Shown in pieces: positions 41,858 to 49,372 of a DNA stretch of 53,514 nt. The stretch covers positions 1-53,514 of the forward strand of contig JBKQVT010000093.1 in NCBI GenBank assembly GCA_052139835.1, given 5' to 3'. Below the pieces are notes generated by a model that was given only the letters and a program-made list of their open reading frames with translations, did no database searches and had not been told where the DNA came from. Positions within the stretch are counted from its first letter, which is position 1; each line of letters opens with the position of its first letter. Both the position numbers and the translations under genes were made by a program. This stretch comes from JBKQVT01 sp052139835. GTDB taxonomy: Bacteria > Planctomycetota > Planctomycetia > Pirellulales > Thermoguttaceae.

Positions 41858-42591
41858 AACTTGATCCTCCGCATCACCGTCCGCGGCAGGTTGCGAATGA
41901 CCAGCATCACCCAGCGCCATGCCGCCGGCACGTAAACCTCCGGCCAGCCGCGATCGATGGCCCGCAAGACCCGCCGGGCCACGTCGTCCGGCTGGCCCGC
42001 AAACGGCGGCGGTTTCAGTCCCCACGTCATCCCGGTCTTGACGAAGCCGGGTTTCACGCACACGACCTTCAGTCCGCGGGCGCGAAACTTGTGATCGAGC
42101 CCTTCCAGGTAGCGGGAGAGGCCGGCCTTCGCGGCGCCGTAGAGGATCACCGGTTTGCGGCCCCGTTCGCCGGCCACGGAACTGAAGACGCAGAGCGTCC
42201 CCCCTCCCTGGGCGAGCAGCCGCTTCCGCGCCTCCTCGCAGAACAGCACGGTGTTGGTGAAGTCGGCGGTCAGCAGCGCGGCGGCTCGCCGCGGGTCCTG
42301 CTCCAATTCCTCCTGGGGGGCGAACAGCCCGGCGGTGACCACGATCGTCTGCATGCTGTGGAGTCCTTCCTGGGCCGCTTCCAGCGCTGCGGCGAACGTC
42401 TCCGGCTGGAGAAGATCGCAAGCGGCGGTCTCGACCGGTCCGCTGGCCCCGCGGATCTCCAAGTCATGCGCCGAGCGCTGCAATTCTTCGGCGACGTGCT
42501 CCAGCAGAAAGAGCCGCTCGCCGCGGGCGGCCAGCAGCCGCGCCAACGACCTCCCCATGCCACGTGTGGCCCCAAAAAGCACGACGTTCAT
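41854..42591 (-). CDS. dprE2: DprE2-like short-chain reductase
   Basis: The gene encodes 245 residues. The NAD(P)-binding GATRGMGRSLARLL (residues 7-20) follows the first strand. FSSVAGERGRKP and LYGAAKAGLSRYLEGLDHKF provide the catalytic Ser137/138, Tyr151 and Lys155. VKPGFVKTGMTWGLKPPPFAG is typical of the DprE2 branch, which reduces the 2-keto sugar polyprenyl-phosphate to the arabinose form. It lies directly after dprE1 with a 4-base overlap, as expected for a functional pair. The annotation rests on this pairing, since other SDRs share the motifs. Confidence 0.85.
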   Translation of the reverse strand: MNVVLFGATRGMGRSLARLLAARGERLFLLEHVAEELQRSAHDLEIRGASGPVETAACDLLQPETFAAALEAAQEGLHSMQTIVVTAGLFAPQEELEQDPRRAAALLTADFTNTVLFCEEARKRLLAQGGGTLCVFSSVAGERGRKPVILYGAAKAGLSRYLEGLDHKFRARGLKVVCVKPGFVKTGMTWGLKPPPFAGQPDDVARRVLRAIDRGWPEVYVPAAWRWVMLVIRNLPRTVMRRIKF

Positions 42592-43928
42592 GGCTTGTCT
42601 CCCAACAACCGCAGCGACTGCGCGCTGCGGATCTTTCCCTGCGGGTCCCATTGCCGCCGCACCGCGTTGAAGGCGTCCAACCGCGGTTCCATCGCGCGAA
42701 AATGCGCGCCGCTGGTCAGCGCGTCCTTGGTCAAGTAAATCCTCCCCCCTTCCGCGACGACCAACTCGTTGAGCCGGTCGACCAGTTCCCGCGTCTTTCG
42801 CGGATGGATGGGAAAATCCATGGCGATCGAGATGCCGGGACGCGGGAAGGAGAGCATGCCCTTCCCCTCCGCACCGCAATCCTTGATGACGCAGAGAAAC
42901 CCCATCCCGCCCGCCGACGTGAACAAGTCCAGGAAGCGGCGGGCCGGGCCGTTGTCGTCCGTCTGGGGAAGCACGCATTGGTACTGGGTGAAGCCGCGCC
43001 GCCCGTAGATCAAATTCCAATCATCCAGCGCGTCCAGGGGGTAGAAGAAGGCGTCGGGATGAACGATGCCGCGGTGCGTGCGGCGGACGTGTTTCCAGTA
43101 GTAAGCCAGGTTGAAGGCCTTCATGCTCCACCAGCCCAGCACCCAGTGGGGGAATTGGCAGGGGATGCGGAAGCCGCGTTTGACCGCGGGCGGTCGCGGC
43201 GGCGCCTCGTGGGCTTCCGCCCAGCGGCCGGTCATGAGGATGCCGCGTCCCAGGCCGTCGCCGCGGGCCAGGCAATCGACCCAGCCCACCGTCATGGGCC
43301 AAGTCTTGGCGGCCTCTTTCAGACCGGCCACCATGGCGTCCAAACCGTCGATCCGCCGGCTCTCGCCCCATATCCAAGGCGAGGGGATGCGGCGCATGGG
43401 GAACTCCACTTCGAGGATGTGGCCGGTCAATCCCATGCCGCCGATGGTCGCGCGGAAGAGCTCGCGCTCGTGCTCGTCGGAACATTCCAGCACCCGACCG
43501 TCCGCCACGCGGAGCTTGAGGCTCCGCACGTGCTGACCAAAGCAGCCGTCGACGTGATGATTCTTGCCGTGGACGTCGGAAGCGACCATGCCGCCCAGGG
43601 TGACGAACTGCGTGCCCGGCGAGACGGGCACGAACCAGCCGCGGCGCAGCAACAAGCGATTCAGGGCCAGCAGCGACAGGCCGGCCTCACCCCGCAGCAT
43701 GCCGGACTGCGGGTCGAAAGCCAGCAACCGGTCGGCCGCCGTGGTGTTGGCCACGACGAGGCCGGGCCCGGCCGGCAACGACGAGTCTCCGTAGGAACGG
43801 CCCAGCCCGCGCGAGAGGGTCGCCTCGGCGGTAATTTGTTCGAGTTGCTCCGAGCGCAACTCGACGGCTTCGACCGCGGGGTATCTCCCCCAACCGGCAA
43901 GCCGCGTCAAGTTGTTGGCGTTGGACAT
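42588..43928 (-). CDS. dprE1: DprE1-like FAD-dependent polyprenylphosphoryl-ribose 2'-oxidase
   Basis: ATG 43926-43928 gives 446 residues; a TTG nine bases earlier is the alternative. GWGRYP, SRGLGRSYGDSSL, GTQFVTLGGMVASDVHGKNHH and FRATIGGMGLTG are the FAD-binding (PCMH type) and DprE1 motifs. The C-terminal half includes IAMDFPIH and GRIYLTKDALTS with the active-site Lys401. The position of the Mycobacterium tuberculosis Cys387 holds Ala369 (codon at 42822-42824). Mycobacterial DprE1 oxidises decaprenylphosphoryl-ribose at C2, and DprE2 then reduces it. Its stop overlaps dprE2. A 32-bp gap separates it from the O-antigen ligase gene. Confidence 0.9.
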   Translation of the reverse strand: MSNANNLTRLAGWGRYPAVEAVELRSEQLEQITAEATLSRGLGRSYGDSSLPAGPGLVVANTTAADRLLAFDPQSGMLRGEAGLSLLALNRLLLRRGWFVPVSPGTQFVTLGGMVASDVHGKNHHVDGCFGQHVRSLKLRVADGRVLECSDEHERELFRATIGGMGLTGHILEVEFPMRRIPSPWIWGESRRIDGLDAMVAGLKEAAKTWPMTVGWVDCLARGDGLGRGILMTGRWAEAHEAPPRPPAVKRGFRIPCQFPHWVLGWWSMKAFNLAYYWKHVRRTHRGIVHPDAFFYPLDALDDWNLIYGRRGFTQYQCVLPQTDDNGPARRFLDLFTSAGGMGFLCVIKDCGAEGKGMLSFPRPGISIAMDFPIHPRKTRELVDRLNELVVAEGGRIYLTKDALTSGAHFRAMEPRLDAFNAVRRQWDPQGKIRSAQSLRLLGDKP

Positions 43929-43960
43929 TGGACGCAATCTTGGTCAGGAAAAGCCGCGCT

Positions 43961-45142
43961 TCAGGTCGGGCGAAGTCGCGCAGTGGTCCGCGGCGCCGAT
44001 GGCACGGCCCTGCTCCGCAACGCCGCCGCCTGCGCAAGCACCATGGCGCATAGCAGCCACAACACCTTATCGTGCTCGGCACTGCCGGAAAGGAAGGATG
44101 GGGCGAAGGAGGCGAACACAACGAGCCAGAAGGTCATCTCCGTTTTGGGCAAGGAGAGCAGGGCGGACAGCAGCAGGAGCCAAAATGCCGTGTAAAGGCC
44201 GAATCCCACGAGGCCGGTGTCCACCAGCACGGTGACGAGCGTGTTATGGGCAAGCATCATCTCGTGGCCTCCATTGGTCGCCGACCCATATCCTTGCAGC
44301 GGCCGCTCGCTCCACTTGGCCAGCCCTCCCTGCCACGCCGCCAGCCGATCTTGGAAGCTGGCGGCCGACTGCCCCTCGCCCACGCGCGAGAGGAGGAATC
44401 CCGGCACGAGTTCCACGACCAGAAAGCCGATCACGGCGATGCAGATCACCAAGATCGCGGCCGGCTTCCATCCTACCACCCGGAACATCGTCACCAGGCT
44501 GAAGAAACCACAGATGCCCAAGCCGAGCGCACCGGACCGCGAGCCGGTATAGAAGACGCCGCACCCCGCCAGCACGATGAAAACCCAGTAGGCCGCCTTC
44601 ATGAAGCCCTTGACCTTCTGGCCGGGCCGAGTGACCAGGTAGAGGGCGAAATTGATGGACGTGATGTAAGCGAAGGCCAGGCCGTTGGGATTGGCGCCTT
44701 TCGCCGTGAAGCGATGTGCCCCTTCGCCGGAGGACTCGGCGAAATGGACGACGCCGAGAAACATGGCTGCCAGGACGATCGCCGTCCCGAAAATGTAGGC
44801 CCGCATCAACCACTGCTGTCGCGAGGGCGTATCGGTGAATTGATAGATGAGCCAAGAGAACACCACCAGCAACATGAAGCTGATGCTGCGGTCCAACGTG
44901 GCGGCGCGGTCGATGCTCCAGATCATCGACGTGAAGCTCCAGACCGCGAAGAAGAACAACACGATCAGCGCGCGGTGCAACGGTTTCGCGGACAGGGTGG
45001 CCCCGATGAAGGCAATCCCACCCAGGAAGGCCAGCGCCCCGAAAATCCGCGAGAAGCTCTCGAACCCCGCAATCGTGAAGTTCTCTTCCCAGGGCACGAT
45101 GAACACCAACGCCCACAGACAGCAAAAAACGATTCTATCCAA
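43961..45142 (-). CDS. O-antigen ligase / polymerase (Wzy_C) family membrane protein
   Basis: TTG 45140-45142 is chosen because AGGAG lies 7 bases before it and the frame overlaps the previous gene's end by 8 bases. The product is 393 residues with about ten to eleven transmembrane segments. A periplasmic loop (about 255-300) has Arg-rich residues followed by the HNTLVTVLVDTGLVGFGLY motif, the conserved part of Wzy_C/WaaL proteins. It would polymerise or ligate the repeat unit outside the cytoplasmic membrane. The tail is basic and hydrophilic. Which of the two roles applies cannot be read from the sequence. Confidence 0.88.
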   Translation of the reverse strand: MDRIVFCCLWALVFIVPWEENFTIAGFESFSRIFGALAFLGGIAFIGATLSAKPLHRALIVLFFFAVWSFTSMIWSIDRAATLDRSISFMLLVVFSWLIYQFTDTPSRQQWLMRAYIFGTAIVLAAMFLGVVHFAESSGEGAHRFTAKGANPNGLAFAYITSINFALYLVTRPGQKVKGFMKAAYWVFIVLAGCGVFYTGSRSGALGLGICGFFSLVTMFRVVGWKPAAILVICIAVIGFLVVELVPGFLLSRVGEGQSAASFQDRLAAWQGGLAKWSERPLQGYGSATNGGHEMMLAHNTLVTVLVDTGLVGFGLYTAFWLLLLSALLSLPKTEMTFWLVVFASFAPSFLSGSAEHDKVLWLLCAMVLAQAAALRSRAVPSAPRTTARLRPT

Positions 45143-46247
45143 GGACTTTCTCCTGCATGGATCGGTCTGCCAGCAGACCGGTGAAAATCTCCTCGTATCG
45201 CTGGGCCACGCGCCGCTCGCTGCACTCGGCACGAACGCGAGCCAGGCCGGCCTGGCCCAGCTTCTCCCGCAGCGACGGATCGTCCAACAGCCGCCCCAGC
45301 GCGGCAGCCAGCGCTTGCGGACATCCCACCGCCGTCAGCAACCCCGTGCGGTCTTGTTCAATCAATTCTACCGTGGAACCGGTCGGCGTGGCGACCACCG
45401 GAACGCCCTCGGCCATGGCCTCCAGAACGGCGTTGCTGAGCCCCTCGCTGCGGGCCGGGTGGGCAAAGACGTGGGCGTCGACCAACAAATCTTGCGCATT
45501 GGCCACCTCGCCGAGAAAACGCACCCGCTCGGCCACCTGCAGTGCGGCGGCCAGGGCCTCCAACCGCGACCGCTCCGGACCGCCGCCGGCAATCCACAAC
45601 TCGAACGCTTTTCCCGCGCCGGCCAACAAGGCCGCCGCCTGCAACAACACGTCGTACGCCTTGCGGGGGATCAGCGCCCCGATGGCGACGATCCGCGGCG
45701 CCGCCGCCGGATCGCCGGGCTTGGCCCTGCCCGGGGCATTCACGATATTGCGGACCACCTCGCCGCGGCGGAGACGCAGGCCGCGGTCGTAGAGGACCTG
45801 CAGGTTGCACTGCGAATTGCTCACCACGGCGTCGGCGTGCTCCAAGGCGTCGCGGAGCAGGCGAAAATGCCGCGCCGGCCGGCACGAGTTGGAATCGACG
45901 GTCAAGTCGCCGCGGACGCCGACCACCCGCAGCGGTCCGCCGCCCAGGCAAACCCAGCGCGCATAGACCGCGGTGGCCGGCGACCAGGACATGAGGATTT
46001 GCGGTTTCTCCCGGCCCAACAGGCGGCGAAGCTGCCACAGCCGCCAGGGCTTGAACCAATGGCGCGCCAGGCAGCAGACGGGAATGCCCGCCTCGCGGAA
46101 GCGCGGCTCCCATACCCCGCCGGGGCTGAAGGCGATGACCGATTGCCGCCAGCCGCGACGCTCCAGCGCGGTGCTCAGGCACCAAAGCTGCTTCTCCGCC
46201 CCGCCGCGCATCAAGGTGGCGATCAAATGGGTCACTTTCGCAGGCAT
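45135..46247 (-). CDS. Glycosyltransferase family 4 protein
   Basis: ATG 46245-46247 (MPAKVTHLIATLMRGGAEKQL) is the natural start, giving 370 residues. The MRGGAEKQL loop, SNSQCNLQVLY, AIGALIPRKAYDVLLQAAALL, IAGGGPERSRLE, VFAHPARSEGLSNAVLEAMAEGVPVVATPTGSTVE and the EX7E donor motif place it in GT4. It adds an unknown sugar. The start lies 20 bp after the asparagine synthase stop. It belongs to the same run of overlapping genes as the O-antigen ligase. Confidence 0.92.
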   Translation of the reverse strand: MPAKVTHLIATLMRGGAEKQLWCLSTALERRGWRQSVIAFSPGGVWEPRFREAGIPVCCLARHWFKPWRLWQLRRLLGREKPQILMSWSPATAVYARWVCLGGGPLRVVGVRGDLTVDSNSCRPARHFRLLRDALEHADAVVSNSQCNLQVLYDRGLRLRRGEVVRNIVNAPGRAKPGDPAAAPRIVAIGALIPRKAYDVLLQAAALLAGAGKAFELWIAGGGPERSRLEALAAALQVAERVRFLGEVANAQDLLVDAHVFAHPARSEGLSNAVLEAMAEGVPVVATPTGSTVELIEQDRTGLLTAVGCPQALAAALGRLLDDPSLREKLGQAGLARVRAECSERRVAQRYEEIFTGLLADRSMQEKVLG

Positions 46248-46267
46248 GGTCTTCGCAACCGGGGGAT

Positions 46268-48172
46268 TCAAAGAATTCCCTCGGGACTGAGGGTCCTCTC
46301 CACCGCCATTTGCAGCCACAGTTCCAGGATCAGCAGCGCCCACAGCAACTGGCCGTGGTCGGCGCCGCGGGCATGTTCTTCCACCAGTTGTTCGAGCGCC
46401 TCGCGGCGAAACCAGCGACGGCGCTCCACGTTGGGTCCGAGAATAAAGCGGCCCGTCAGGTCGTTCCAGTGCAGTCGAAACCACAGCCCGATCGGCGCAT
46501 CGAACCCTTGCTTGCGGCGATCAACGCCTGCGGCCGGCAGGTACCGCCGCGCCAATTCCCGCAACAGCCCCTTGGGCCTGCCGCCGCGGAAGCGCACTTT
46601 CTGAGGCATGCGCATGGCCAGCTCGACGAGGTCGAAATCGAGAAACGGACAGCGGCCTTCGAGACTGGCGCCCATGGTCGCCAGGTCCACCTTGGGGAGG
46701 TAATCGTCGGCCAGGACGGTCTGCATGTGGGCTTGCATGAGGCGATCGGACCAGGCGGCGCCGGCCGTGGGGGCCAGCGCATCGTAGATATGTTCGCACG
46801 GTTGATGCCCCTGCAAGGAGGCGGAGAACGTGGGCGTGTACAGCCTCCGCCGCAGCGTGGCGTCCGCGGAATGAAGGCGGCCGAAGGTGTCCTCCAGCGG
46901 GTTGGCGGCCATGGCGAGAAAGGTCCCTGCCCGCCGCACGGTTCCGCCCCGGCGGCGAAGAAACTCGGCGCCGCTGCGCAGCAGTCCGTCGAGCGCGCCG
47001 GGGAGCCGTCGCCGGATGCGCTCGGCCCAGTAAACGCCCCAAAACTCCGTGTAACCGCCAAAGGCCTCGTCGCCGCCGTCGCCGGTGAGCACCACGGTCA
47101 CCGACCGCCGCGCCAGTTGGGCGATGGCCAGCAGGTTGGCCGCCGAGGCGTCGGCCAGCGGTTCGCCCATGGCAGCGACCAATTGCGGCAGGTTCGCCCG
47201 CGCGTCGCTCCGCACCGGCAGCACGTGGTGGTCGGTGTGGTAGCGGCGGGCGACGGCCAGCGCATAGCGGCTCTCGTCGCGGGCGGCATCTTCGTTGGCC
47301 ACGCAGAACGTTTCCACGGCCCCCATCGTCTTGGCCGCAATGGCCGTCACCAGGCTGGAGTCGACGCCGCCGGAGAGCATCACCCCCACCGGCACGTCGG
47401 CCACGAATCGCCGCCGCACCGCGGTGGTCAGGGCATCTTCGACGCGCTCGAGCCAGACGTCTTCCCCGATCCCTTCCTCGGGATGGATGAAATCCGGCCG
47501 CCAGTGCCGAACCATCGTGGTCGAGCCGTCGTTGGCCAGGCTCCAGGCATGTCCGGGCGGCAGCTTCTCGACGCCGGCGAAGATCGTCCGCGGTCCGGGG
47601 ATATAGCGGTTCCACAGCAGGGCGTCGACCGAAACGGGATCGACGTCGGGGGGCGCGTCGAGGGCCTCGGCCAAGGCCCGCGCCGAAGAGGCGAACAGCA
47701 ATTCTCCGCCGCTCCAGCGGAAGAAGAGCGGTTTTTTGCCCAAGGGGTCGCGGACCAGGTGGATCGTGGCCGCCCGACGGAGGTCGACGATGGCGAAGGC
47801 GTACATGCCGCGGATCCGCCGCAGCAGCCCCTCGAGGCCCCATTGTTCATAGCCGTGCAGGAGCATCTCGGTGTCGGTGCGGGAGCGGAAGCGGTGTCCC
47901 GCCGCTTCCAGGGCGGGGCGGAGATCGGCGAAGTTGTAGATTTCCCCGTTGAAGGTGATGACGACCAGGCCATCTTCGTTCTCCATGGGCTGATGACCGG
48001 CCGGCGAGAGGTCGATGATGGAGAGCCGGCGATGCCCCAGGGCGAATCCCGGCCCGCACTGCAGCCCGGCGTCGTCGGGGCCCCGCCGGGTCATGACGTC
48101 GCGCATCCGCGTCACGCGCTGGGGCGCGACCGGTCCGCCGTCAGGCCGAAAGATTCCGCAAATTCCGCACAT
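46268..48172 (-). CDS. asnB: Asparagine synthase (glutamine-hydrolysing)
   Basis: ATG 48170-48172 is chosen so that Cys2 (MCGICGIFRP) becomes the N-terminal nucleophile. The gene encodes 634 residues: glutaminase domain with FNGEIYNFADLR and RGPDDAG, then the synthetase domain with the ATP PP-loop SGGVDSSLV and TGDGGDEAFGGYTE. In EPS and exosortase-linked loci such enzymes often amidate uronic acid residues of the polymer rather than making asparagine for metabolism. The nearby uronic-acid epimerase supports that use. Downstream and upstream neighbours are GT4 genes. Confidence 0.92.
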   Translation of the reverse strand: MCGICGIFRPDGGPVAPQRVTRMRDVMTRRGPDDAGLQCGPGFALGHRRLSIIDLSPAGHQPMENEDGLVVITFNGEIYNFADLRPALEAAGHRFRSRTDTEMLLHGYEQWGLEGLLRRIRGMYAFAIVDLRRAATIHLVRDPLGKKPLFFRWSGGELLFASSARALAEALDAPPDVDPVSVDALLWNRYIPGPRTIFAGVEKLPPGHAWSLANDGSTTMVRHWRPDFIHPEEGIGEDVWLERVEDALTTAVRRRFVADVPVGVMLSGGVDSSLVTAIAAKTMGAVETFCVANEDAARDESRYALAVARRYHTDHHVLPVRSDARANLPQLVAAMGEPLADASAANLLAIAQLARRSVTVVLTGDGGDEAFGGYTEFWGVYWAERIRRRLPGALDGLLRSGAEFLRRRGGTVRRAGTFLAMAANPLEDTFGRLHSADATLRRRLYTPTFSASLQGHQPCEHIYDALAPTAGAAWSDRLMQAHMQTVLADDYLPKVDLATMGASLEGRCPFLDFDLVELAMRMPQKVRFRGGRPKGLLRELARRYLPAAGVDRRKQGFDAPIGLWFRLHWNDLTGRFILGPNVERRRWFRREALEQLVEEHARGADHGQLLWALLILELWLQMAVERTLSPEGIL

Positions 48173-48199
48173 GGGGTCCACGGCGCCCGCGGCGCCGAG

Positions 48200-49372
48200 C
48201 TAATCTTTCCCTTGGAGGACTTCCTGGTAGACTTCGAACACGCGCCGGGCCCAGACTTGCAAGTCAAACTCGTTGCGGACGAGATCCTGGTTGGCCTGAC
48301 CGCACTGCCGCCGCTCGTCCGGCGTCCAATGCAAGACGGCGCGGACGGCCTCGGCCAGCGACCGGCTGTCGCCCGCCAGCGAGAACACCGCCCCGCAACT
48401 GCGATGCGCGAAGGCCAGCGCGGGGATGTCGCTGAGCACGACGGGAAGGCCGTTGGCCATCGCCTCGCAGACGGAGTAGGGGAGCCCTTCGCTCCGGCTG
48501 GGCGACAGGAAGACGGCGGCGGCCTGGTAGAGGTCGGCCACGTTCTCTTGCGGCGCCAGGAGGCGAAGCCAGGGGAGCGGTCGCTCGGCGGCGCGCATCG
48601 CGGCGTACCGCCGGAGTTTCTCCGTGCCCACGATCCCCAAGGCGATCTTATATCCTTCCGCGGTCAAAGTGCCCGCCATGTCGAAGGCCAGGTCGACGCC
48701 CTTGATCAGCGGCTCGTAACCGAACAACAGCAGGAGTTGCCGGCCATCCTCCAGGCCCAGCGACGCGAGCACCTCGGCCCGCGGCCGGCTGGCCGCGGTG
48801 GCGCGCTGCAGGTCGATGCCGTTGCTGACCACGCGCAAGGCGGCCGGGGAAACGCCGGCGGCGCGCAGGCCCTCGGCAACCGGTTCCGCGACGGCGATCA
48901 TGCGGACCGCGGAGCCGATGTGACGGTATTTGATGAAACTTTTCAGCCGCCGCCTCGGCCCTGCCGTGGGCACGTCCGAATGGGCGTGCCAGACGATTTG
49001 CAGCCTTCGTCGCCGCAGCCGCAGCATCCACTTCGCCAGCCAGGCGGCGACGTCGTATTTCGTGAAATGGGTATGGAGGATGACCGCCTCTTCCGCGGTG
49101 GCGATCTCCGCGAGCTTTCGCGCGTATTGGAACGTCGATGCCCTATCGGGCAGGAAGTGAAGGCTTTGGCCGCCCTCCGCCAGCGCGGCGCACCACGGCT
49201 TCCCGCGCGCCTCCTCCGGCAAGGCCGTCACCATGCGGAAGCCTTCTTGCCGGCCGAGCGCCGCCAACGCCGCCAGCGAGGCCATGAAATTGCCGCCGTA
49301 GGGGGCCGCATAGTCGGCAGCGTGGACGATCGCGGGTTGCACGGGATGATTAACGATTCGCTTGGAAGACAT
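48200..49372 (-). CDS. Glycosyltransferase family 4 protein
   Basis: ATG 49370-49372 (MSSKRIVNHPVQPAIVHAADYAAPYGGNF) gives 390 residues and overlaps the previous gene by 23 bases. The motifs VSNGIDLQRAT, LLFGYEPLIKGVDLAFDM, VAVFLSPSRSEGLPYSVCEAMANGLPVVLSD and the acidic EX7E-type pattern identify a GT-B, GT4 transferase. HTHFTKYDVAAW and VWHAHSDVP are acceptor-side features seen in EPS GT4s. Donor unknown. Confidence 0.9.
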   Translation of the reverse strand: MSSKRIVNHPVQPAIVHAADYAAPYGGNFMASLAALAALGRQEGFRMVTALPEEARGKPWCAALAEGGQSLHFLPDRASTFQYARKLAEIATAEEAVILHTHFTKYDVAAWLAKWMLRLRRRRLQIVWHAHSDVPTAGPRRRLKSFIKYRHIGSAVRMIAVAEPVAEGLRAAGVSPAALRVVSNGIDLQRATAASRPRAEVLASLGLEDGRQLLLLFGYEPLIKGVDLAFDMAGTLTAEGYKIALGIVGTEKLRRYAAMRAAERPLPWLRLLAPQENVADLYQAAAVFLSPSRSEGLPYSVCEAMANGLPVVLSDIPALAFAHRSCGAVFSLAGDSRSLAEAVRAVLHWTPDERRQCGQANQDLVRNEFDLQVWARRVFEVYQEVLQGKD

